NCBI GenBank assembly: GCA_024227975.1
Contig: JAAETV010000138.1
Span: forward strand, 1-17,344
Reading direction: 5' to 3'
DNA length: 17,344 nt
DNA from: Actinomycetes bacterium
Lineage (GTDB): Bacteria; Actinomycetota; Acidimicrobiia; Acidimicrobiales; SZUA-35
Shown: positions 1-7,414 of the stretch, one piece after another
How positions within the stretch are numbered: the stretch's first letter is position 1
Layout: every line of letters begins with the position of its first letter
The notes under the pieces: generated by a model
Database searches by the model: none
Told to the model about the DNA's origin: nothing
What the model saw: only the letters and a program-made list of their open reading frames with translations
Program-made: the position numbers and the translations under genes

Positions 1-10
1 CGAACTCGAA

Positions 11-51
11 CAACCCACAGGGTTGCCACACACACCTAGACGGTAGCCGTC
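11..51. repeat. Two short perfect inverted repeats downstream of rsmD
   Basis: Two perfect hairpins lie in the 70 bases beyond the rsmD stop. One has a 6-bp stem (CAACCC, loop ACA, GGGTTG; 11-25) and the other a 5-bp stem (GACGG, loop TAG, CCGTC; 39-51). Neither is followed by a T-tract on either strand, so a classical intrinsic terminator is not supported. They could help end transcription of the leftward rsmD unit or be part of the leader of the next gene to the left, which is outside the window. I see no gene in bases 1-70. Confidence 0.35.
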
Positions 52-70
52 GCCGGGGGGTTAAACGTAG

Positions 71-619
71 TCATTGGTCCTGGTCGGATTGGGTGGGGTC
101 GCCCTGGGCTCGCTGGGCGATCACGATCTGGGAGCGGCCGTAGGAGCGGGAACGCAACTCGACCCAGGGATCGACGAGCCCGATCGGCCGATCGGAGTGG
201 GCTACCAGGGTGTCGGCCGGGATCTGAACCAGCAGATCAGACCAGCGGTCCCAGGCGTAGGGAGGGTCGCAGAAGGCGAGATCGACAAGGCCGAGGCCCG
301 ATAGGGCTGCCTCCACGGGGGCCGTGATCACGGTTGCCCGGTCGGTGAAACCAAGGTGGTCCAGGTTGGCCTGGATGGTGGCTACCGCACCCCGGTTCTG
401 CTCGACGAAGGTGACATGGCGCGCCCCCCGGCTGAGGCATTCGGCCCCGAACGAGCCGCTCCCGGCGAATAGATCGACCACATCGACCTCATCGAGGCGA
501 TCGAGGCTGAACAACATGTTGAAGATCGCTTCCTTGGCCCGATCGGTGATCGGTCGGGTGCCGCTGCCGGGCGGAGCCTTGATCTTGCGGCCCCGAGCCG
601 TTCCTCCAACGATCCGCAT
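71..619 (-). CDS. rsmD: 16S rRNA (guanine(966)-N2)-methyltransferase RsmD
   Basis: RsmD methylates N2 of G966 in 16S rRNA on the assembled small subunit, using S-adenosylmethionine. The 182-residue product has the family layout: N-terminal MRIVGGTARG, the TRPITDRAKEAIF stretch at residues 21-33, the SAM-binding DLFAGSG at 49-55, and the catalytic DPPY at 118-121. Length matches the family (about 180-200). The reading frame stays open upstream to 712, but those 31 residues look non-coding and would run over the divergent gene at 706, so I start at the ATG whose next residues are RIVGG. A GTG one codon earlier is also possible; no clear Shine-Dalgarno is visible. In many actinobacteria rsmD directly follows recG and precedes coaD. 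Here recG lies upstream on the same strand, but two opposite-strand genes separate them. Confidence 0.95.
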   Translation of the reverse strand: MRIVGGTARGRKIKAPPGSGTRPITDRAKEAIFNMLFSLDRLDEVDVVDLFAGSGSFGAECLSRGARHVTFVEQNRGAVATIQANLDHLGFTDRATVITAPVEAALSGLGLVDLAFCDPPYAWDRWSDLLVQIPADTLVAHSDRPIGLVDPWVELRSRSYGRSQIVIAQRAQGDPTQSDQDQ

Positions 620-705
620 CACGTGCGAAGAAACTCTCTGGGGCTTGAAGCGCTGACATTCATGATCGGAGCCATCCACGGTATCGGGCCAGCTACCGTC
701 GAACC

Positions 706-873
706 ATGGCAATGCCCGATATCGAGATCACCTGTGTGGACTGTGGAGGGGTGTGCCGCCCCCTGGGCTGGCACCCCGAAGACGGCGAAGTCGACGATGG
801 CACCATCGTCCCCTACCGCTGCCGCGACTGTCTCGACCGCTGGGACATCGTCATCGGCGAACCCGACGACTGA
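706..873 (+). CDS. Small zinc-ribbon protein, function unknown
   Basis: This is a 55-residue gene. Its cysteines are arranged as C10-x2-C13, an extra C17, and C39-x2-C42, with a 25-residue spacer between the two CxxC knuckles: the pattern of a treble-clef or zinc-ribbon fold binding one Zn(II). The rest is acidic, with GWHPEDGEVDDG between the knuckles and a DIVIGEPDD tail. Third codon positions are strongly G/C, as expected for real coding here. The start is ATG at 706, with another ATG two codons later; no good Shine-Dalgarno is visible. It diverges from rsmD and is followed 43 nt later by an AhpD-like gene on the same strand, so the two may be cotranscribed. I do not recognise a named family; a nucleic-acid or protein-binding adaptor is only a guess. 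Confidence 0.7.
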   Translation: MAMPDIEITCVDCGGVCRPLGWHPEDGEVDDGTIVPYRCRDCLDRWDIVIGEPDD

Positions 874-916
874 GCTCGATGGGTTCGAGGCCAGGCCGTT
901 GTGGCACGCTGGGCCG

Positions 917-1486
917 ATGACCGACCATGCCATCTCCCGTTTCCCGGTTCCTGAACTCTCGGAGATACCCGAGGACATCCGTCAGTTGATCGTCGAGGTG
1001 CAGGAGAAGTCGGGTTTCGTCCCGAATGTGTTTCTGGCCCTGGCTCACCGACCGGCCGAGTTCCGGGCCTTCTTCGCCCATCATGACGCCCTGATGGACT
1101 CCAACGATGGTCTATCCAAGGCTGAGCGCGAACTGATCGTGGTCGCCACCAGCGCCCGCAACAGCTGTCTCTACTGTGTAGTAGCCCATGGCGCCATCCT
1201 GCGGATCCGCTCCAAGAACTCGCTCCTTGCCGATCAGGTTGCCACCAACCCACACAAGGCTGACCTGAGTGAGCGCCAGCGCCACATCGTGGACTTCGCT
1301 CTCCGGGTAGCCGAGGACTCGTCCACTATCACCGATGCCGACATCCAGGACATGCGCGATCACGGCTTCAGTGAGGATGAGATCTGGGACATCGGCGCCA
1401 TCACTGCCTTCTTCGCCATGTCCAACCGCTTGGCCAACCTCTCCTCCATGCGCCCGAACGACGAGTTCTTCACCATGGCCCGCTAG
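917..1486 (+). CDS. AhpD-like peroxidase-related enzyme (carboxymuconolactone decarboxylase fold)
   Basis: The 189-residue product belongs to the CMD/AhpD all-helical superfamily, nearest to the 'uncharacterized peroxidase-related enzyme' group. It carries the AhpD redox core: E72, C84-x2-C87 and H91. The spacings (Glu 12 before the first Cys, His 4 after the second) are those of mycobacterial AhpD (E118, C130, C133, H137), where the cysteines reduce alkyl peroxidase partners and Glu/His relay protons. The N-terminal motif SGFVPNVFLALAHRP is typical of the group. The open frame runs upstream to 623, but that part overlaps the zinc-ribbon gene in another frame. I therefore use the ATG at 917, which gives the normal family length. 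Likely role is cytoplasmic thiol-peroxide defence; the physiological partner is unknown and no ahpC is in view. Confidence 0.9.
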   Translation: MTDHAISRFPVPELSEIPEDIRQLIVEVQEKSGFVPNVFLALAHRPAEFRAFFAHHDALMDSNDGLSKAERELIVVATSARNSCLYCVVAHGAILRIRSKNSLLADQVATNPHKADLSERQRHIVDFALRVAEDSSTITDADIQDMRDHGFSEDEIWDIGAITAFFAMSNRLANLSSMRPNDEFFTMAR

Positions 1487-1531
1487 CGATCAGAGACACC
1501 TCCACCGGAGCATCATGTCGAGGTACTGGGT

Positions 1532-3745
1532 TCAACCCTTGAGGAGGAACTCAGCGTCGCCTTCGTCCAGGAACAGCTCGAGCTCGGAGGCCAGGGCGCC
1601 ATGGTCGGTCAGGAGGGGATCAGCGTCGATGAGCTCGATGGCGGCGTTGCGGGCCTGGCTGACCACGGCCCGGTCGCGGCGCAACGAGGCCAGCTTCAGA
1701 TCATTCCGGCCCTTCTGGCGCTCACCCATGATCGTGCCCTCGCCGCGCAGGTCGAGATCGACTTCAGCCAGCTCGAACCCGTCGGTGCTGGCCACCAGAG
1801 CTTCGAGGCGGGACTCGCTGTCGTCGGTCGTCCCCTCCCCCACCAGCCAACACGTCGATGTGTGACGACCACGCCCCACCCGACCCCGGAGCTGGTGGAG
1901 CTGGGCAATCCCGAACCGATCAGCATCGAGGATGACCATGACCGTCGCGTTCGGAACGTCGACCCCGACCTCGATCACGGTCGTCGCCACCAACACGTCG
2001 AGGTGCCCGTCTCGGAACAGGTCCATCGTCTTGTCCTTCTCCGCTGGACTGAGTCGCCCATGCAGCAGCCCGAGCCGGGTACCAGTCAGTTCGACGCTCC
2101 TGAGCCGCTCGAAGGTCGACTCGGCCGACGCCACCTCCATCTTCTCCGACTCATCGATCAGGGGACAGACCACATAGACCTGGCGTCCATCGGCGATCTC
2201 GTCGCGGACCGAAGCCCACATCTGGTCGAGGCCGGCCGAAGCTTCGAGGTCCTCGGGGGCCGTATCGAGGGATCCCGAGGCCTGAACCCAGCGGGTCGTG
2301 ATCGGGGTCCGACCCGGTGGCAGCTCATCGAGGACCGAGACATCGAGGTCGCCATAGACCGTCATGGCCGCAGTGCGCGGAATCGGGGTGGCCGTCATCA
2401 CCAACACATCGGGCGACTCCGAGGCGTAGCTCTGCTCCCGGAGAGCGGCTCGCTGCTCGACCCCGAATCGATGCTGCTCGTCGATCACCACTGCCCCCAG
2501 CGAACCGAAGGTGACGGCGTCTTGAATGAGGGCGTGAGTCCCGATGGCGATATCGACGGTGCCCAGAAGGAGATCGTTGAGGATCCGCTTGCGATCGGCG
2601 GCACCGATCCGATTGGTCAACAACTCAACCCGCAGGGGCCGATCGGCGAACAATGATGAGGGGTCGCTCACCGTCATCCCATCGAGCAGGTGGCGGATCC
2701 CGGCATAGTGCTGCTCGGCCAACACCTCGGTCGGGGCCATCAGCGCAGCCTGATGACCCCCATCGACCGCAGCGAGCATGGTGGCCACCGCCACCAATGT
2801 CTTCCCCGCTCCCACATCACCCTGGAGCAGCCGGTGCATCGGCACGGGTCGAGCCAGATCACGCCCGATCTCGGCGATGGCCCTGATCTGAGCCGCCGTC
2901 AGCTCGAACGGGAGTTGGGCGTGGAACTGCTTTGAAAGGGGTCCGTCGACAATATGGGCCACACCGACCTCGGTCCGCTCGATGGCCCGCTTCCGCAACA
3001 CCAGGGCCAGCTGGATGCGGAACAGCTCGTCGAACACCAACCGACGCCGAGCAGCCGACACCTCAGCCATCGAGTCCGGCTTGTGGATACCAGCGAAGGC
3101 CGCCTCCCGATCGATGAAATCGAATCGGTCGAGCAGCTCCATGGGCAATGGGTCGACGAGGCCCCTCCCCTTTGGGGGCAAGCTGCGGCGCAGGATCTCG
3201 GCCACCCAATCGGTCACATCCCACGACTGGATGCCCGACTTCTCCGATTGGGGGTAGACGGGAATGATGCGCCCCGTCTTGTCGCCGACGAGGTCAACGA
3301 CGGGGTTCGTCATCTGTCGCTGCCCTCGGTACAGCTCGACCTTGCCGTAGATCATGGCCTGACGACCGCCCGTCAGCTGACGTTCCCGCCACGCCTGATT
3401 GAAGAAGGTGACGCGCAGGGAGCCGCTGGCGTCGCTGACCGTCGAGTTGATCAACACCTTGCCGCCCCGGATGCGACGAGCCGTCGTACGGTCAACGGTA
3501 ACCAACACGCTGGCCTCGTCGCCCTCGCGCAGCTCGGCGATCCGGGCCTCCTTGGTCCGATCGAGATAGCGACGGGGGTAGTGGGTCAACAGGTCGAACA
3601 GGGTGTGAATCTCGGTGGCGGCCAGCCCCTTGGCCTTCTTGTCGCCAACCCCGTTGAGCCTGGTGACCGGGATCTGATCGAGAGCAGCCAGATCGAGACG
3701 GTCAGCATCGATCTCGCCTGGTCGCCTCTCCGGTTTGGGGTTCAT
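1532..3745 (-). CDS. recG: ATP-dependent DNA helicase RecG
   Basis: RecG is a superfamily 2 helicase that drives branch migration and regresses stalled replication forks. The 737-residue protein is complete. An N-terminal wedge/OB-fold domain (about 25-165) contains LNGVGDKKAKGL and THYPRRYLDR. The helicase core follows: Walker A GDVGAGKT at 309-316, DEQH box at 422-425, TATPIPR at 451-457, LLHGRLSPAEKD near 560-571, ATTVIEVGVDVPNA at 587-600 and QLRGRVGRG at 618-626. The DLDLRGEGTIMGERQKG region (663-679) corresponds to the translocation (TRG) motif. It is slightly longer than the E. coli enzyme (693). Its ATG overlaps the stop of the upstream small gene by 4 nt, implying translational coupling. 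It converges on the AhpD-like gene with a 45-nt gap holding only a weak CTCC/GGAG hairpin. Confidence 0.98.
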   Translation of the reverse strand: MNPKPERRPGEIDADRLDLAALDQIPVTRLNGVGDKKAKGLAATEIHTLFDLLTHYPRRYLDRTKEARIAELREGDEASVLVTVDRTTARRIRGGKVLINSTVSDASGSLRVTFFNQAWRERQLTGGRQAMIYGKVELYRGQRQMTNPVVDLVGDKTGRIIPVYPQSEKSGIQSWDVTDWVAEILRRSLPPKGRGLVDPLPMELLDRFDFIDREAAFAGIHKPDSMAEVSAARRRLVFDELFRIQLALVLRKRAIERTEVGVAHIVDGPLSKQFHAQLPFELTAAQIRAIAEIGRDLARPVPMHRLLQGDVGAGKTLVAVATMLAAVDGGHQAALMAPTEVLAEQHYAGIRHLLDGMTVSDPSSLFADRPLRVELLTNRIGAADRKRILNDLLLGTVDIAIGTHALIQDAVTFGSLGAVVIDEQHRFGVEQRAALREQSYASESPDVLVMTATPIPRTAAMTVYGDLDVSVLDELPPGRTPITTRWVQASGSLDTAPEDLEASAGLDQMWASVRDEIADGRQVYVVCPLIDESEKMEVASAESTFERLRSVELTGTRLGLLHGRLSPAEKDKTMDLFRDGHLDVLVATTVIEVGVDVPNATVMVILDADRFGIAQLHQLRGRVGRGRHTSTCWLVGEGTTDDSESRLEALVASTDGFELAEVDLDLRGEGTIMGERQKGRNDLKLASLRRDRAVVSQARNAAIELIDADPLLTDHGALASELELFLDEGDAEFLLKG

Positions 3746-3996
3746 TGCTCAGCCTCCACCCAAGGTTCGACCATGATGTTATGGGGCCGGGCCACCGCGA
3801 TGATGGCTTCTAGTGCCGAGCCGAGCCCCGAGGCATCGAGATGGACATGAGCCCGCCCTACTCCCTGGGCCCATGAGACAACGCCGGCCTCGGCCAGCAG
3901 GGCGACGAAGCGGCGCACCGTGCTCACGATCTGGTCTGCACCCAGAACGGGTCCCGGTTGGTGCACCACCAGACGATACAGGAGGGACGGTATCAT
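3742..3996 (-). CDS. Short FakA/YloV-like (DAK2-family) C-terminal fragment
   Basis: The 84-residue ORF ends in ATGA overlap with recG. Residues about 28-82 resemble the C-terminal end of FakA/YloV (fatty acid kinase subunit with DAK2 domain): a short helix, then GRAHVHLDASGLGSALEAI and ARPHNIMVEPW. I recall the corresponding family pattern as VHVHVDD..GAAIEAG...RPHRIRV; this comparison is from memory. In many actinobacteria and firmicutes fakA lies directly before recG, so the position agrees. The ATP-binding DAK2 domain and most of the protein (normally about 500 residues or more) are missing. The frame is open upstream to 4263 but shows no DAK-like residues and would collide with the divergent gene at 4186; I chose the ATG at 3996. 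It cannot be a kinase by itself. It may be a decayed remnant kept for coupling to recG, or a small protein with a residual binding role. Confidence 0.6.
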   Translation of the reverse strand: MIPSLLYRLVVHQPGPVLGADQIVSTVRRFVALLAEAGVVSWAQGVGRAHVHLDASGLGSALEAIIAVARPHNIMVEPWVEAEQ

Positions 3997-4001
3997 CCTG
4001 G

Positions 4002-4022
4002 GCGCCGACTGAGCGCCGACTG
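4002..4022. repeat. Tandem 10-bp direct repeat, 11-bp period
   Basis: GCGCCGACTG occurs at 4002-4011 and again at 4013-4022, separated by one A. The period of 11 bp puts both copies on about the same face of the helix. The pair sits immediately upstream of the proposed start of the small gene before recG, inside the 189-bp divergent region. An operator or a chance duplication are both possible. Confidence 0.4.
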
Positions 4023-4132
4023 GATGAGACCAGGACTGGGGAGCTAGGTCGGTGCCGATGTCAGATACTCCCGAACGATGGCAACATTCACGTTTGTGAT
4101 AGTTACAGCACTCCACTCCACTCGTAGCGATG

Positions 4133-4138
4133 GATAAT
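4133..4138 (+). promoter_or_regulatory. Possible -10 element for the cold-shock-like gene
   Basis: GATAAT matches the TATAAT consensus in five of six positions. It lies in an AT-rich pocket (about 4079-4150) that stands out from the GC-rich surroundings, and would give a leader of about 40 nt before the GTG at 4186. No good -35 lies 17 bp upstream; instead there is a triplicate CACTC run at 4109-4123. The call rests on one hexamer plus local base composition. Confidence 0.3.
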
Positions 4139-4185
4139 CTACTGTTTATGGCAATCCTTCCCGGCCAAGAAGAGGTGCGAATACG

Positions 4186-4422
4186 GTGCAAGGCGTAGTG
4201 AAGCTCTACGACCCAGTGACAAGGGATGGCGTGATCGTCACCGACGCCGGCCTGGCCGAGCACGACCTGGCACCCGGAGCGCTCGAAGGGTCAATCTTTC
4301 GCATGCTGCGGCCGGGCCAACGAGTGGTGTTCGATCTCGACCAGTCAAATCAGGCTGTTTCACTCCGCCTGGGTTCCGAACAGGACATGAGCACCCCCGC
4401 CTGGACGGATTCAGACGACTGA
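4186..4422 (+). CDS. Degenerate cold-shock-domain-like protein
   Basis: The 78-residue protein follows the cold-shock-domain outline. It starts MQGVVKLYDPVTRDGVIV where CspA has a KWFN..KGFGFI strand pair, then GALEGSIFRMLRPGQRVVFDL, which parallels the 'L..GQ.V.F' strand of CspA, and NQAVSLRLG for the final strand. The aromatic RNP1 and RNP2 residues that stack on single-stranded nucleic acid are absent: RDGVIV replaces KGFGFI, and EHDLAP replaces the VFVH stretch. An acidic tail (DSDD) follows. Binding of RNA in the usual manner is therefore doubtful; the OB-like fold is an inference. The start is GTG with AGAGG ten bases upstream. It precedes pckG by 68 nt on the same strand and diverges from the recG unit. 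Confidence 0.75.
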   Translation: MQGVVKLYDPVTRDGVIVTDAGLAEHDLAPGALEGSIFRMLRPGQRVVFDLDQSNQAVSLRLGSEQDMSTPAWTDSDD

Positions 4423-4490
4423 AACCCACGTCAGATCGCGACCTAGTCGGTTGATGCCACCCGACACGAGACAACGGAGTCAACAGGTCC

Positions 4491-6293
4491 ATGACCGCAA
4501 TCACCGCACCAACCACGAATGCGAAGCTACTCAACTGGGTGAGCGAGTGGGCTGAGATCCTCCAGCCCAACGACATCTACTGGTGCGATGGTACCGAGGA
4601 GGAGTACAACCGCCTGGCCGAGCAGCTGGTCAGTAGTGGTACGTTCACCAAGCTCAACGAGGACAGGCGGCCCAACAGCTACCTGGCCTTGTCCGATCCG
4701 GCTGACGTTGCTCGGGTAGAGGAGCGGACCTTCATCTGTAGCGCAACCGAGGAAGCAGCTGGACCGTCGAACAACTGGCGGCACCCGGTCGAGATGCGCC
4801 AAGAGATGACGAGCCTGTTCACCGGCTCCATGCGGGGCCGGACCATGTATGTCGTGCCTTTCTCCATGGGGCCTCTCGGGTCCTCCATTGCCCATATCGG
4901 CGTCCAGCTGACCGACTCGGCCTATGTCGCCGCCAGCATGCGCATCATGACCAGGATGGGGGCTCCCGCCCTCGAGGTCCTCGGCAACAACGAGTGGGTC
5001 CCCTGCATCCACTCGGTCGGCTACCCCCTCGTCGACGGACAGACCGAGGTCCCGTGGCCATGCAATGGTGACAACAAGTACATCGTCCACTTCCCCGAGA
5101 CCAAGGAGATCTGGAGCTTCGGCTCCGGCTACGGAGGCAACGCTCTCCTGGGCAAGAAGTGCTTCGCCCTACGTATCGCCTCGACCATGGCTCAGCGTGA
5201 CGGCTGGCTGGCCGAGCACATGCTCATCGTCAGTGTCACCTCTCCCAAGGGGGAGAAGCGTTATGTGGCGGCCGCTTTCCCATCGGCCTGCGGCAAGACC
5301 AACATGGCCATGATGATCCCGTCGCTACCGGGCTGGAAGATCGAGACGGTTGGCGACGACATCGCCTGGATGAAGCTCGGCGACGACGGCCAGCTCTATG
5401 CCATCAATCCCGAAGCCGGCTTCTTCGGCGTCGCACCCGGAACCTCGGAGGCAACGAACCCCAACGCACTAGCCACCCTGGCCAGCAACAGCGTCTTCAC
5501 CAACGTGGCCATGACCGATGACGGTGACATCTGGTGGGAGGACCTCACCGATGAGCCCCCGGCCCACCTCACTGACTGGAAGGGCCAGACCTGGACCCCC
5601 GGGACCCCGACCCCGGCCGCCCACCCCAACGCCCGTTTCACCGCCCCGGCCAGCCAGTGCCCGTCGATAGCCCCCGAATGGCAAGATCCAGCCGGCGTTC
5701 CCATCACGGCCATCTTGTTCGGCGGCCGGAGAGCGACGAATGTTCCCCTCATCACCGAAGCCCGCGATTGGGAACACGGTGTATTCCTGGGCTCGATCAT
5801 GAGCTCAGAGAAGACGGCGGCTGCCGCCGGTGCAGTCGGTGACGTCCGCTTCGATCCCTTCGCCATGGTCCCCTTCTGCGGGTACAACATGGCCGACTAC
5901 TTCCAGCACTGGCTGAACATTGGACGCAACGCCGATGCCACCAAGTTGCCCAGAATGTACTGGGTCAACTGGTTCCGCCGTGATGACGACGGTGGCTTCC
6001 TGTGGCCGGGTTTCGGCGACAACGCCCGCGTGCTCAAGTGGGTTATGGAACGCCTCGACGGGGATGCTGATGCCATCGAGACACCCATCGGTCGGGTGCC
6101 GAGCCAGAACGGGATCGACGTCAGCGGCCTCGACCTGAGTGAGGACACCATGTCCAAGCTCCTCGATATCGACACCAACTCCTGGGGGCAGGAGATCGCA
6201 CTGATCCGTGGCCACTACAGCGTCTTCGGCGAGAAGCTCCCGGTTGATCTTGCTCGCCAGTTGGACAACCTTGAAGCCAACCTGGAAATCTGA
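4491..6293 (+). CDS. pckG: Phosphoenolpyruvate carboxykinase (GTP)
   Basis: PEPCK converts oxaloacetate and GTP to phosphoenolpyruvate, GDP and CO2, the entry step of gluconeogenesis in the cytoplasm. The 600-residue product is full length for the GTP-dependent class. Visible elements are the substrate region [19 protein letters not shown] (210-228), the P-loop with the reactive cysteine FPSACGKTN (263-271, Cys267), the VGDDIAW metal loop (287-293), [13 protein letters not shown] (306-318) and [11 protein letters not shown] (411-421). K223, H243 and D290 have the spacing of the Mn(II) ligands K244, H264 and D311 of vertebrate PEPCK. GGAG lies 11 nt before the ATG. A glycosyltransferase-like gene starts only 5 nt after the stop. 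The GTP type rather than the ATP type fits an actinobacterium. Confidence 0.98.
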   Translation: MTAITAPTTNAKLLNWVSEWAEILQPNDIYWCDGTEEEYNRLAEQLVSSGTFTKLNEDRRPNSYLALSDPADVARVEERTFICSATEEAAGPSNNWRHPVEMRQEMTSLFTGSMRGRTMYVVPFSMGPLGSSIAHIGVQLTDSAYVAASMRIMTRMGAPALEVLGNNEWVPCIHSVGYPLVDGQTEVPWPCNGDNKYIVHFPETKEIWSFGSGYGGNALLGKKCFALRIASTMAQRDGWLAEHMLIVSVTSPKGEKRYVAAAFPSACGKTNMAMMIPSLPGWKIETVGDDIAWMKLGDDGQLYAINPEAGFFGVAPGTSEATNPNALATLASNSVFTNVAMTDDGDIWWEDLTDEPPAHLTDWKGQTWTPGTPTPAAHPNARFTAPASQCPSIAPEWQDPAGVPITAILFGGRRATNVPLITEARDWEHGVFLGSIMSSEKTAAAAGAVGDVRFDPFAMVPFCGYNMADYFQHWLNIGRNADATKLPRMYWVNWFRRDDDGGFLWPGFGDNARVLKWVMERLDGDADAIETPIGRVPSQNGIDVSGLDLSEDTMSKLLDIDTNSWGQEIALIRGHYSVFGEKLPVDLARQLDNLEANLEI

Positions 6294-6298
6294 CCCAG

Positions 6299-7414
6299 GT
6301 GTCACTGGCCTGCCTCATCATCAGCCAGCGTGACCGCTCGGACGGATTTGGTCGCCAGCCGGGCTATGTGGCCTTCATCGAGGCCGAGGACATCCTGGCT
6401 CGCCACAGCAGCGCCGACATGGCCATGGTCGATCTCGGCCCCCGTCATCCCCGTATCCGAGCCCGCCGGCTCGGGGGGCGAGCCGTGCGCCGAGTCACCA
6501 ACTCATCTGATCCCCTGCCAACTGCCCTTTCGACCCGTTCTACAGCCACCCTTCCCCGAGATCACTACGACGTTGCCATCTTCGTAGGCTTCACCATCTG
6601 GGAGCTCCCGATGCTGGAGCGCATGGCCGAGGTCCGCAAGCACGCCGACCATGTCGTCGCATGGTTCCCCGAAGTGTGGGCCGGCGAGCTCGACGACCAG
6701 CGCATCAGCCATGAGTCGTTCGGGATGCTCGACACCATTTTCGTCGGGATGGAAGCGGCAACCGAACGGCTGGCCGAACTGGTCTCGTGTCCCGTCCATC
6801 ATCTCCCACTGGCGGTCGATGTCGCCCGCTTTGCCACCATGACTCCCCACAAGCCCCGACCGATCGACGTGCTCGGTATCGGGAGGCGTGACCCTGAACT
6901 CCATCAGGCCCTGCTCGACTGGTCTCGCAAAGCAAACAAGCTTTACATCTACGACACCATTTCCGGTAGCTCGGTCCCCGATCCCGATGCCCACCGCGGC
7001 AACCTCAGTGATATGTATCTGCGATCCAACGTCGCCATCACCAACTTCGCCAAGTGGGACCTGCCGGCGGTCGTCAACGACGAACGTGAGCTACCGGGCC
7101 GGATCTGGGAAGGGCTGGCCAGTGGTGTCTACATGATCGGCCAAGCTCCGAGCATCCATCTCCAGGAACAGGTCGTTGGGCGGAAGGTGGTCGCCGCCCT
7201 TCCCGAGAGTCCAGGAGAGGCGGTCGAGTCCATCGACGCCGCCATCTCGACCGATCAGGAGCCACTCCGACGGGCCAATGTGCAACTCGCCCTACGCAAC
7301 CATGACTGGGCCCACCGTTGGTCCACCGTATTCGAGCGCTGCGGCCTCGTCACCCCATCGGGCCTCCAGGGTCGGATCGAGCAGCTTGCAGGCCAGGCTG
7401 ACTCACTCGACTAG
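6299..7414 (+). CDS. Glycosyltransferase family 4 / CgeB-like protein
   Basis: The 371-residue protein looks like a GT-B glycosyltransferase. An N-terminal Rossmann-like half contains DHYDVAIFVGFTIWELPML (88-106). The centre has VHHLPLAVDVARF (166-178), a usual hinge in this fold. A C-terminal half resembles the 'glycosyl transferases group 1' / CgeB domain: DVLGIGRRDPELHQALLDW (190-208), the nucleotide-binding ELPGRIWEGLASGVYMIG (264-281), and an HDWAHRW segment (335-341). No signal peptide or membrane helix is evident, so it is probably cytoplasmic. Donor and acceptor cannot be read from sequence. The GTG start lies 5 nt after pckG with only an AGG in front, so translation is likely coupled to pckG. 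Its 3' end overlaps the convergent EcsC gene by 12 nt. Confidence 0.75.
   Translation: MSLACLIISQRDRSDGFGRQPGYVAFIEAEDILARHSSADMAMVDLGPRHPRIRARRLGGRAVRRVTNSSDPLPTALSTRSTATLPRDHYDVAIFVGFTIWELPMLERMAEVRKHADHVVAWFPEVWAGELDDQRISHESFGMLDTIFVGMEAATERLAELVSCPVHHLPLAVDVARFATMTPHKPRPIDVLGIGRRDPELHQALLDWSRKANKLYIYDTISGSSVPDPDAHRGNLSDMYLRSNVAITNFAKWDLPAVVNDERELPGRIWEGLASGVYMIGQAPSIHLQEQVVGRKVVAALPESPGEAVESIDAAISTDQEPLRRANVQLALRNHDWAHRWSTVFERCGLVTPSGLQGRIEQLAGQADSLD

Noticed and set aside
71..712. Longer N-terminus of rsmD starting at 712
   Set aside because: The extra 31 residues do not resemble the family, and they overlap the zinc-ribbon gene. The family N-terminus is at MRIVGG.
1601..2656. 351-residue plus-strand frame inside recG
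   Set aside because: It is the antisense shadow of a full-length, motif-complete recG; the product is low-complexity with no recognisable domain.
2954..3850. 298-residue plus-strand frame over the start of recG
   Set aside because: Antisense shadow of recG and the FakA-like fragment; repetitive L/D/Q/H-rich composition typical of a shadow.
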